Shown here in pieces: positions 34,634 to 46,002 of a DNA stretch of 64,000 bases (position 1 is its first letter; each line of letters starts with the position of its first letter). Below the pieces are notes generated by a model. The model was not told where the DNA came from, made no database searches, and saw nothing but the letters and a program-made list of their open reading frames with translations. A program made the position numbers and the translations under genes. This stretch comes from Lyophyllum atratum (taxonomy: Eukaryota; Basidiomycota; Agaricomycetes; Agaricales; Lyophyllaceae): the NCBI GenBank assembly GCA_014905825.1, contig JACGCN010000001.1:2294001-2358000 (forward strand). Reading direction: 5' to 3'.

Positions 34634-37600
34634 ATGGCCCACATCGCGGACCCCGAGGATACCCTAAGCGATGCCCATGACACACTGGAAGATGACCAAT
34701 ATGTGGATCATCCTGGAGGAATAGAGGAGGTCGAGGTCGTTACCGCCAGCGATGCTGAGCTTGCTGTTCAACGTGTCAAAATTTCAACGTCGGACCAGGG
34801 CAAGGGCGACAATAGTCCAATGCACAGTTCTCGAGGCGCGTCCATTTCGACCAGTCTCGAGCAGCCCTCGGATGCCGCCAGCGTTCAGAGCTTGCCTGAG
34901 GTGCTCGTAACCGAGCCAGAGTCTGTCCTGCAGCAGCGACCTCGAACTGCAAGGACCACTGAATCGTCAAGCACAAACAGCAGACCCCCTCCGTCTCCTT
35001 CACAGAGCCCAGCACCTCAGGAGGAAGGGATCCTAGCCCAGCAGCAACGTAGAGCACGACATAGATCGACTGCTGATGTGCGCGGCTCAAAACCAACTCT
35101 ATTTCGTGACAAGCTAATACTTCTTTCAGGCTCGGTCTTCCAACAGACTCTCAGGATTCTTTACAAACCTCATCCACCGACGGGACCCACAAACCAGCGG
35201 CACCACGCGAAACCCTATCCGCGAAGATCCTCCCACAGGTACCCCTGGACAAACATCAGAAACTCCATCTCGAGCCTCATCGCCCGTACCAGGCAGACCA
35301 GTGACGCCTCCTCCTCCTTTGCCCGCACCTACTCTCCAAGAGCTTGGGCTTTCGCTGTCCGTTCTTACCTCCGACCTCTCTCCGTCACATTTCAGCACTC
35401 CTCCCTCAAGTGGAGCTTTCATGGCACCCCATTACCTGCTCCTTTGCCATGCCCAAGGCTTGGATGTACTTCCCCTCGTATCACCTCCAGCCCCTCAACC
35501 ATATGCCCTCGTGCGCCGTGTCAACTTCAAGAGCATTGTGGTCATGGAGCAGCGTGGCGTGTTGGTCGCCATTGCAGGACGAAGAGACGGTGTCCGTGTC
35601 TACGCATTGGAAGAGGTCAAAAAAGCGATTGAGTGGCGAATAGAAATGGAGGTGAGGCGTGAGCGAGATCGTTCGCGTAGGGAGACGGTCAAGAAGCTTA
35701 TGATGAACGGCCTGGACAGCGGCAACGATTCCCGAGAATCAGCTGAAAAGATGCGAAAGGCTAGCCTCTCTACTCCCCCGCCCGGAGATTCCGTCGTCCG
35801 CAGCAATCTACTCCGTAAAAGCTCGTACGGCGCTGTTCCCGCCCCCCCTGCACCTAATTCAACACCTCCCGCTCCTCTAATACCTCGCTCACCTACCCCA
35901 CGAGCGTCACCGAGGAAACCAAAAAGCCCACAGATACAGATACCAACCGAGATACCCGAACCCAGCGAACGCCCGCCCCCATACAGTAGTCCCTCCGAAC
36001 TTACTCACCCACCACGGCTCCAGCGACAGACATCGACGGTCTCATTCAATCCCCGCTCCCGCAGCGGATCTGTCAGCAATGTTCTGGCAGCAGTTCCTCG
36101 CACCATCGATGCCAACAGAGCCCATGATCCGGACGCCAAGGCTGATTGGGCGGAGTCTAGCGACGACGAGGCTATTGACATCGTCGCTGCTGGGTCAAGC
36201 GGTAGCCAGGCATTAGATGAACGGACAAGTGCTACCCTGTCTGCCAGCACTGCGTCTGTACAGGCTTCCCCTGCACCTGTACACACCACGCCGCCTCGTA
36301 CATCGATGAGTTCGACACGACGCAATAGGCCATCGAATCTCGACTTGTCCCTTTCACGTTCAAATACACTGGTACCTCCTGAGCCTTCGCCTGCTCCAAC
36401 TTTGATAACACTTCGTCAGACACTTTCCCACTCACCGCCATCCCTTCCCAATAACCACAACGCAGACATGGCCCAGGAACCCAATACCCCGTTTGGCCTT
36501 GTTGATGAGGATGAAGATGATGGTGATGATGGCATAAGCCTCGCCCAAGTCTTACTAGAGTCACGAATACCCGATCTCCCTCCCTTAGGGACAAGACAAC
36601 ACCAGCAGCCAATTTTGCTGTCATCCTCTGTAGCACCAGGGGATGGGGAACCCTCAAGTCCTCGTACATCCGAGGGTCATAATTCTCTTAGTCGCCCACC
36701 AGCTAATGACGGGCCACAGAGGCGTCGTCGTCGCTGGTCTACCTTGCTTGCGGGTCTATCAATGGATGGCAACGATCTCACGTCGTCTTCTCCCACTGCG
36801 ACCCCTTCTACTGCACCACTTTCCAGAGAAAGGACCCGCCGCTTTTCAAGATCGCAGTCTTCCCGCTCCAACCATTCGCAGACATCGACGATTCGTCCGT
36901 CGTCGTCACCTAATGATCCGCCGTCAATCACAACATCAACTGCAACTCTTCCAGACATGCGGGAAACAACTCCCTCTATTATGTCTTCGCAGTCTTCTCG
37001 CTCATCCCGTTTCATCCCTCGCCTCCTCACCAACGCTTTTCACAGCAGGAGATCCGAAGAGCGGCCGGCCTTGCCTACCAGCAATGCCATTGATACTGAC
37101 AACACTAAGAAAGCCCCTGTTACTCCAATTACACCCCATGCCCCTCCACCGAAGCTGGAGTATGTCAAGCTGCCAGGTACGAAAGGTGCGCTGATGGTCA
37201 AGGCGGTGGAAACAGCCAAGAAAAGGCAGGTTTAATTAAACTTTCTCATAATGAAACTCTGACTGAACTTCCGCAGCTTTCTCGCTATCCTTTGTGGGGA
37301 GAACGGTGAAAAGGTTGAATTATTTGCAGGGACCTACCGCACGGCACTGGGTCTTTCTCGGACATTTATACTGCCGGATTCCCCTCGGTCACTGGAGCTC
37401 CAGTTACAAGGGGACGACCTAGTGGAAGTGTTTCTCGTGTTCTCCCAGAACGTCTTTGGTCTTGAACCAGCGACCGTGCGGGTGCGGGAGGTCAGAATAG
37501 GACGTGCTGAACGACGAGCAGCAAGACGACGAGCGCGGGAAGTGCGAGCAGGGGAACCTCCTAACAACGATTCCGAGGCAGCCCTTGTGGAGGAAGACAC

Positions 37601-38970
37601 CAATGTCAACGTGAGCATTGGTGTTTCCGTTGCTGTTGGTTCGACAGTGGTTGCTACTGGCGATGGGACTGATCGCTCGGGGTCGCCAACACTCATTCCT
37701 AACGAACATCCAGATGCTCAGCAAGACAATGCGAACGGACCTGCTGATTCTGCGACATCATCTACTCTTCCACATCCTGATGAGCTCGTGGCTGTGGCAA
37801 CTGCTCAAATGGGTCCATATACGACGTTCCAGCAATTGACTTTCGCCCCAATGTTCCCCTTGGCGTCAATTGCGGATGAATATATCATACCCCCCACATA
37901 TCCTTCTTTTCTAGAATATCGGGCTGTGCACGAACCTGAGGAAGGGTGCGCGACGGATCTGACTCAAATACAGTTCTCACCACCTGGCCTCCCTGTCCCG
38001 GTGCCCACGGCTCCTTCTCAGTGGTATTATCGCGACCCTAAGAATGTTGTCCATGGTAAGTTAGACCCTCTACACGCCCGCGTGTGCAATCTTGACTAAT
38101 CGATATGTAGGTCCATGGAAGGCATCTTTGATGCAGGCCTGGTATAAGGATGGTCTGTTACCACCGGATCTTCCAGTTAGGCGAGAGGAAGACGATGCAT
38201 ATATGCTTCTAAAGGATCTGAGATTACAAAGCGTTGACCCTACCCATCCCTTCCGATCTCCCCCACCACCGGCGGCACCCACCGCCACGGCCAGCGGCAT
38301 TTTTGAATCAGAAAAACCATTATTGCACCCGATATCTCTTTTGGCTCAACCTCGCCATTTTGGCCCTCCTGCACTGTTTTTCTCATCTCGCGGTGGGCAT
38401 AGCACTGCAATTGTGGATGCGCGGGGACGATCAGTGCTCAAAGGCCGGTTCGTCTGGAGCTCGGATGAGCAAGACGAGGACTCCAAGCCGGTGCTGATAG
38501 GTAGGATGGGTGATATCAAACGTTTGGAAGCGTTAGATGTGAAAGACCGTGCCGTGCTAGTTGCGATGCGCCAGGGAGGGTTAGAAGCAGTGGACCTGAG
38601 TGATGCTTTGCTCCGTCCCGCAGACGAATCCCGAACGGTGTTGCCGCAATTCGCTCCGCCTACTTCCAACATCAACAGGCGAGCTCCCTTCGTTTGGAAG
38701 ATTGGAACACCAGTCTCATCCTCCTCCACTACGGCCACGGTCCTCTCGTCGAAAGGGAAGGGAAGCCATGGCCCTCTCTCAGGCAAAAAGATGAGTACTG
38801 GACCTACAAAATCTCCTGCTGGCAGGTCCGAATTTTCTCTGGGCGACGTCGAGCTGGAAGCTCACGACGAAGTGTTGTTCCTTGGACGAAAAGATGACGA
38901 GATTTATTTCTGTGAACGCAACGTAGCGTCTTTCCGCATACTTAGACTTTGTCCCAACGTTGCGCGATGA
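34634..38970 (+). CDS. CNH-like and GYF domain protein
   Basis: A large protein of about 1,370 residues with four exons. After a disordered head comes a conserved block (about 35325-35680): LQELGLSLSVLTSDLSPSHF, APHYLLLCHAQGLDVLPL and GVLVAIAGRRDGVRVYALEE, like the first blades of a citron-homology (CNH) propeller. A long Ser/Pro/Arg linker follows. The CNH pattern resumes at about 37160-37530: KLPGTKGALMVKAVETAKK, ENGEKVELFAGTYRTALGLS and VEVFLVFSQNVFGLEPATVR. A GYF domain lies at about 38005-38225 (QWYYRDPKNVVHGPWKASLM, AWYKDGLLPPDL), a fold that binds proline-rich ligands. More propeller-like sequence ends ..RILRLCPNVAR. Introns are near 35078-35130, 37229-37276 and 38055-38110. Function unknown. 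CNH domains usually bind small GTPases or membranes, so a scaffold is plausible. Confidence 0.75.
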
Positions 38971-39204
38971 CTTCCCTGACACTTTACTTTGCTCACACAT
39001 GACCACAGACCCCCAACATATACTACTGCCATCATTTTTATCCACAGACATAATGTAACTCTACACCCGACGGCACATTAAGTTATATAAATCACTTGAA
39101 TTCAACAATCGAACGGCTAGCAGATGCACTCCCCTGATGGGTAAATTAGATCACTTTTGAGATACATTTCAGTTCATCTAATACCCGCATTTTTCACACT
39201 ACAT

Positions 39205-41885
39205 TTACAACTTTGCGACGATCTTTCGCAATTCCGTCTTCAGTATCTTCCCAGTCGACGTTTTCTAACAAGATGACATTAGCAAAAGAAGGTAAGAAAG
39301 GAAAGCGAGGAGCTCACAGGCAACTCTTGGACGACCTCAACCCATTCAGGGCAAGCAAACCCAGGTAATTTCGCCTTAACGTGCTCTTTGAGATCAGCGG
39401 CGAAGTCGTGGTGACGACCCGTCCACTTGGAGGCATGCTGCGGATGCAGTACAACGAAAGCCATCGGCCGTTCTCCCCATTTTATATGGTTCCGGGCCAC
39501 GACAGAGACTTCGAAAACGTGAGGATGGGTGACAAGTTCTGTACATGCAGATTGGTGAGATGCGAACGCGTTGGAACGCCATGACAGCAAACGTACCTTG
39601 TTCAATGGCCAGAGACGACGCGTTCTATACCATACGATAGTTAGCAAACACACTTATGAATTTGTATTAAAATATTTGATACCTCTCCGCCAGATATAAT
39701 GATATCTTTACTTCTGTCCATGATGGCGACAGTCCCATCTGGGTGCCAAACAGCTAGATCGCCAGATCTAAATGCCCCTCCGCGGAATGCTTTCGCCGTT
39801 GCTTCGGGATCACGGAAGTACTGTCGAAAACAAAGAAAGTCAGAGACATGGTTCATTTCATCTATCGGGTGGGTTTACTTCTTTCATAACAATGTTGCCG
39901 CGCGTGACAATTTCACCTAGGGTCTTCCCATCCCGAGGTACGTCTACAAGCTCATCCTCTGTGGAATGTTCGCCTGGTTGGTACACAACGCGAACCTCCT
40001 GAGCCGTTGCAAAAGCGTGGCCTTGCCTTGCCATAAGCTTGGAGCGCTGCTCTAGGGAAAGCGCGGACCACAAAGATTGCTCATAATTTCTGGTGAAAGG
40101 ACCGTAAGTCTGAAGGACGTTAGAGCCGCCCTGACACATTGAGTTGGATGACAATTACCTCCCTATCGTGATAAAAATGCCTCGGTCAAAATGCAATAAA
40201 TCGAAAGAAAAACCTATGACGCACGTCAAGCCATAAACGTGCATGGGTGTTATGCCTATTGTTTCCAGTCCCGCGATGAGATGAGGAGTAGGAGCAGCAC
40301 CCGCTACACGATCCGTTTAGCTTTGGCTTGCAAAAGACGGGATTGGTGAGCGTATTCACTGACCTATGATGGCTTTCACCTGCTGCGGGGGTTTCTTGGC
40401 CAATGGATCATTGATGATCCCAATCTGAGGACCTAGATTCATACTCTGGACATTCTCGACCAAGCTGCTTCATACCTGAACGGTAGGGGCTCCACAATAG
40501 TGCGTCACCCCAGAGTGTAACAAATGATTCCAGATGTGGGTAAAGTTAACGGTACGAAGGGTGATCTATGTAAGCTGGGTGAGGATCGCAAGTGCGGATG
40601 GAATGGTAAGATACATACCTGCGTAGAAAAGGCGAAAACGCTCGCCCACGGAAATGTCCAACCTGCAGCATGAAACATGGGAAGAATCCTGTACCCAAAT
40701 GAATAGGAGACTCGGAGGTAGGTATGACAGGGCATACCACAGATATGTAGAATGCAAGTTCATTCTAGATATGTAACAGTTTAGCAAATTACTTCTGTCA
40801 GGAGGAGAAGAAGCTGCTTACTGTCCCTCAAACGCGTTCGCAATGGCTGCGAGATAGGAGCCTGGGATTTTATTAGCAGCAGAAGGCAGCCTGGGGAAGG
40901 AAGACTCACCTCGGAGCGTCGTAATAACACCTTTGGGCTAAATACTATAAGAACTATTTTTTGAATTGAAAGGGAACAAGGATGACACACGCGTCCTGTT
41001 GTTCCAGAACTGCGCCGCTGGTCAGCATGGACTAGAAGTGACTAGAAGTTATCTTTATTCCTCACGTGTAGCAGAGGACGCCAGGTGTGTTCTCATCTGA
41101 ATCAGAGTCCAGACCAGCCCAACCCTTTTCACCGCTGAACTGTCGACCTTTACTCAGAAACACTTCGTACGGGTCGCCAGACCTCCCTGTGTCATTCGAT
41201 ACAATGAAGGGTATATTGGTGCCTTTAATGAGGTGAGTGTATTCGTAGTCAATTAAGATCAGGCGGGCGCCACTGTGCTCCAAGATGTACGTGACTTCTT
41301 GGGGCTTGAGGCGCGTATTGATGGGTGTCAGAATTGCTCTCGCAGCAATCACACCATGATGAGCATCTGGGGAACTTTAGAGATAGGTTGAATATGGTGA
41401 TTTCCGACAAACCTGCAATCATTGGTCTTCAGGTAATCAGCAAACAGGCAATGGATGGTGAGGGTGGTGGACTTACGAATTAGGAGCAATGACCGCAACG
41501 CGATCCCCCGGTTCAATTCCTGCTTGTATCAAGGCATATGCTAGATTCTGCACACGTTGGGCCCTGTTCCGGTATCGTCAACCGTGAACCCCTGACTGGC
41601 TTAACACATAAATTGACTGACCAGACGGAAAAAGTGTAGGAAACAGGATACTCGACATTGGGGTGCACAAGAGCAAGCTTGTCTGGGTATATCTGTGCCG
41701 CGCGTAGGAGAAAATCCAAAGGGTTCTGCGGGGGCATTTAGAGTGAGCGGCAGAGAGATTCTCGAGTAAGGACATGTTACCAAGGGGTGGAGATAAGCAG
41801 GCAAGTCGAGGGGCTGTTTAAGCCTCAAACCAGCATCGCGCGGAGGAAGGCTAGCGGGGGTCGGGGAGAAAGCTGCAGAGACCAT
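39205..41885 (-). CDS. AMP-binding acyl-CoA ligase with peroxisomal targeting signal
   Basis: The ANL superfamily activates acids as acyl-adenylates and transfers them to CoA. Many small exons. Motifs: [38 protein letters not shown], the AMP-binding P-loop [16 protein letters not shown] (split by an intron near 40930-41000), a histidine and aromatic block near 40690 ([10 protein letters not shown]), [28 protein letters not shown] and the C-terminal lysine motif [14 protein letters not shown]. The last residues are VAKL; AKL is a valid type-1 peroxisomal signal. The start [20 protein letters not shown] at 41885 is the first ATG. It most resembles medium-chain or aromatic acyl-CoA ligases; the substrate cannot be read from sequence. 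Confidence 0.87.
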
Positions 41886-42433
41886 GGTTGGACGCAACTA
41901 CCAGATTCCTAGCCGGTCACCTGGGGAAAATGTCGCCCACATGTTCCTTGAAGTTTAACGTCGGGACTTGCCCGTGGGGAATATCACTATCACTGTCACT
42001 TGCCCATTCGGAAGTCCGATCACTGGTAATGCCTCTACTAATATGTAAAGTATTGCTCTATACCGACTACTGCTATTCCCAGGTTCAATCTGCTTGCTCC
42101 CAATAAATTCAGAACAGCTGTCGTTCATAGTATGTTTTTCTTGACCAATTTAGTATTGACCAGGTTGCGGAACTTGCAACGAACATTGTAAGGATGCTCA
42201 GTCTCTTGAACCTGGTGAACACATTCCCTGTTGAATAGTCTTATTTCTTGTGTACCCCCGTCTCTGCTTTGTCTGGCCTGGGTATCCGTAAGTACAATGA
42301 CCACCTGCCACCACAAGTCTCCAGAAGCCATTGGAGGTAATAAGACAAATACGAAACAAACAACACAGCGCCTTGCCACCAACTGCTGCTTGTGCATCAT
42401 TCTCCTTCGACCACAATCTTTCCTCACACCAAC
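41886..42433. other. Intergenic promoter space, nothing recognised
   Basis: This should contain the divergent promoters of the acyl-CoA ligase and the Rab5 gene. No open frame with family resemblance and no repeat was seen. Confidence 0.45.
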
Positions 42434-43516
42434 ATGTCCGACTCTGCATCTGGTTCCGTGGACAAATCTGTCCAAGTGAAGCTGGTTCTACTAGGTAAGG
42501 GTCCATATTGACTTCGGCTCCAACTCAAGCACCAGCACCACTATCACCGTTTGGCACCTTTCTATCTCTCTTCTTCTTGTCGTCAGCCATATTTAATGCA
42601 ACTTATACTGATGATAAATCTTCATAAGGCGAAGCAGCAGTGGGCAAATCCTCGGTTGTCCTTCGATTCGTATGTTCGAAATGCTTCCGCAGCCCTACCC
42701 TTCATTGACGTTGCTTCCACCCAGGTCTCGAACGAATTTCAAGCAAACAAAGAGCCTACGATCGGCGCAGCCTTCCTCACTCAGAAGTGCAGACTGGAGG
42801 ACCGTGTCTTGCGATACGAAATTTGGGACACAGCTGGGCAGGAGCGATTCCATTCACTTGCGGTGCGTTTGCTCAAACTACCTACTGATGACGAGTCCTG
42901 ACCCACGTTTGCTTGAACAGCCCATGTACTACCGTAACGCACAGGCTGCAGTCGTCGTCTATGATATCACCAAGGCCACCAGCTTAGAGAAAGCCAAGTC
43001 ATGGGTAAAAGAGCTCCAGCGGCAAGCCAATCCCAATATTGTCATTGCGCTGGCTGGAAATAAACTCGACCTTGTCCAACCCTCGACCACATCACCCGGC
43101 ACAGCATCATCCTCTGAATCAGAAGACGAAGCCGATGATGCCACAGCCACTCCTGGAGAAACTCCGGGATCTTCAGGAGAGCCTGAGGGACTGCGCCAGG
43201 TGCCTAGAGAGGAAGCACAGGCGTACGCGACAGAGGCGGGGCTGCTCTTCTTCGAGACCAGCGCCAAGACGGGCGAAGGTGTCGTCGATATCTTCACCGA
43301 AATCGGTAATTGGCCTTTCCTTATCCATATATTTACTCAATGGCTGATGAACCGGGATATGCAGCGAAAAAGATTCCGATTGAGCACATCTTGGCCGCCA
43401 CGAGAGGCGCTGGCCGGCCAGGCTCCGCAGGTGGCCGTGCTGATGGTTCTCGGCAAGAGGCTGGTGTTAACCTCGAAGAGAATGCAGCGAAGTCGAAGGA
43501 TGCCTGCAACTGTTGA
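42434..43516 (+). CDS. Rab5-type small GTPase (Vps21/Ypt5)
   Basis: Rab5 GTPases control early-endosome fusion. Exons join to [20 protein letters not shown] (P-loop), [20 protein letters not shown] (effector Thr), [20 protein letters not shown] (DTAGQE), GNKLDL (base binding), [10 protein letters not shown] and a C-terminal Cys-x-Cys (KDACNC) for double geranylgeranylation. The IGAAFL effector loop is the Rab5 signature. Introns lie at about 42495-42628, 42671-42724, 42862-42919 and 43306-43366. Odd: about 40 acidic and Ser/Thr-rich residues ([20 protein letters not shown] and on) sit between NKLDL and the SAK box. I recall similar loops in other basidiomycete Rab5 proteins; they would lie on the surface. 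Confidence 0.92.
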
Positions 43517-43720
43517 GATTTCCTTTGACTGTCTATGCCTACGTATCCTTTTTTATTACGAGTTCCACGACTGCAACGTTATCCCTCCTTTCTACATGCC
43601 GTTATTTTCCACAGGTCTACATACATCATCTTTAACCCCTGTAATTGGCTGATTTATTTTTCTGAGGACGGATTACTCGAAGAGCTAGACTGCGATGACA
43701 TTGCTGATGATATTAAGCGT

Positions 43721-45769
43721 TCAATCCATGTAAGGAGGGGGCCGTGTGACGTTTTCCTGGTCATTGTGGTTTCCCGGGATGAGATATGGTGGTGGGGCAT
43801 GCCCGTGGGCAGATCCAGGCTCTCTGGAAGTCGGAGTCGGCGAAGACGGCTGAGCTTCATTAGGACTGAATGATGGAGGTAAGCTGGGCGTTGCGCGTGG
43901 TGGGGATGTTTGTGGCATATCTGGAGATCTGAACTCTGAATCTATGGAGGGAGGAGGATCGGAGGGGTCATCCATGGCAGGCGGAGGCGGGGGAGGTCTC
44001 TCTCCGGCCACTGACTCATCGTGACGATCTAGAGCGAGACCTAATGCTTCCATGGCTCTTCGTGGCTCCCGAATATCAGCCAACTGGGTTAGATCTGTGT
44101 CTCTCGTAGCCATTTCTACTGTAGGAGGAGGTGTTATTGAACGCTGCATAGGCTCGGTATGCCCATCGAACTGTTCGGATGGCAAAAAACCAAAAGTTAA
44201 GCCTTCACCGATGATGGTGGGTGATGGAGGTGGGTGATCCAACAGGTGCGAATCCGAATCTGGGATGATGATCTCAGATTCTGATTCTAGGAACGTAGGC
44301 AGCCTTGTTGAAGTTGACCCGACAGTCTCGTCCAGGCTGAAAGGAGGAGGCGCGTCCCGTTCTTCAAAAGGAGGAGGAGCACTATTTGGCAACATACTTG
44401 GACCAGCTTCTCCTTCAGAATAATGAGGGATGGAATGGTCTGTGTCGTCGTGTCTCACGGTCTTGAGGGGTGGTCGATCGTGCTTCTTCTGATACGCGAC
44501 GTCTATTTCGTGCGAGACCTGCGGCAGAGGGGCAGGAGGGGCAAGGACTGTGATAGGAATAGACAGGGTGGAAATACGCTCTCTTCGAGTAGTCATATCA
44601 ACAAAGGATATGTAAACGAAAAGCCGAAAGGTGATGGAGTGCAAGATGCTGAGTTGCGTTATCGAGGGGCATTCTGCGTCGCTATCGTAATGACCGTAGT
44701 CTCCAGTTGGGAGATCAGCAGAAACATTCGAGGGGGAACTAGAGGGTAAGGCATGATGTAGCACAAACCGTAGTTTGACAGGGCGAGAGGAATGGAAACG
44801 GCATGAGGCTCCAGAGCGTGCAATTATGGTCCTATGAGACGAACCAGGTGACAGAGGAGAAAGGGGGGCTTTGGATGACGATGACTGAAAGATTCTTTCC
44901 CCAGTAGCCGATGAGGGTCCATCAGTTTGTTCTTGCCGATTTCCTTCGGGTCCAGAAACTATAATCGACTCTGGTTCTACCCCATCGTCATCGCCGGTTT
45001 GTTTAACCTCCACTATTCGTACAAGCTCCACTCGGACATTCCGCAGTCTCAAGCCTTGGTCCACAACTAGTTCTGTCGCAGGAGGAGGGACTGTGACATA
45101 TACCGGAATAGATTCGCCAGCTATATATGTTGTTCGAGGTACCTCGATCTCGACATGTGTCGGCTGATCTAGACTATGCGTTTCGGGATGTATAGGGACG
45201 GTGTGTGCATGCGAGGTATACCGCCGAGTGTGGACGATAAGCGTCCTGGTGTGTGAAGGCGAAAGTGGGTCGAATGGATGGAGTGTTGCAGTCAAATGGT
45301 GTGATAAAGAGGAATTAGCCGTATGGATGGACTGAGGAGTGTCGGCAGGGAGAGGAATTGCGAACGGGAATGAGGACGGAAAAGGAATGACTGAAGCAAC
45401 CGTCCAGGAAAACAACACGATCTCAGACGATCCAAGTTCAATTTCGAACCCGTAGGCCTGTTCGATAGTCTGCAGGGAAACTGATCTTGGTGTTCACCAG
45501 TAATTCAACAGAAAATCTCTCTCCCCATGAGCGGAAAGTGCTCACACTTTGGCCCAACGATCTGGCTCAATGCCTTTGATTTGGAGCTCGCCCTCAAATG
45601 CAGCTCGTTCACCGTCAGCACCTAAAAAGCCCCTCTGAAAGTTCACAGTATCTCCGGTAGGGATGATTAGAATTTGAGGTTGTTCGTCTACGACTGACTC
45701 TGCTTGTGAAATGGGACCCTCGTCCGGGTCTGTCTGGGAATAAATTGGGGGCGGAAGGGAGTCTGTCAT
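43721..45769 (-). CDS. Arrestin-like adaptor protein with PPxY motifs
   Basis: Start at 45769 (MTDSLPPPIYSQTDPDEG) follows the usual alpha-arrestin pattern. The arrestin N-lobe reads FQRGFLGADGERAAFEGELQ, then, after an intron near 45485-45545, IEQAYGFEIELGSSEIVLFS and FPFAIPLPADTP. The C-lobe follows (IEVPRTTYIAGESIPVYVTV, LRNVRVELVRIVEV, LRFVLHHALPSSS, HSITFRLFVYISFVDM). The last 250 residues are disordered and Pro-rich, with PY motifs (APPPYL, RPPPYM at the very end) that bind WW domains of Rsp5/NEDD4-type ubiquitin ligases. By family, the protein would direct ubiquitylation and endocytosis of plasma-membrane transporters. The stop follows PPPYMD directly. Confidence 0.8.
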
Positions 45770-46002
45770 GATGGCCAGATGGAAGTAAACTCGGAGTCCC
45801 GGAAGTGTCTGAAGACCAGACCTATTGATACAATGATCGTACCACACGTGGGTCGCTCACCCGTAAGTACCACGTTTTAGTTTATGTTCACATCCTTGTC
45901 AAAGATGGGGCCAAGTCAAAACTAATAATTATACACATGGACAGCACTGAATCCGGAAATATAAACAATCCAGGGAGTTAAAAAGTATAGATCCAAGAAT
46001 GC

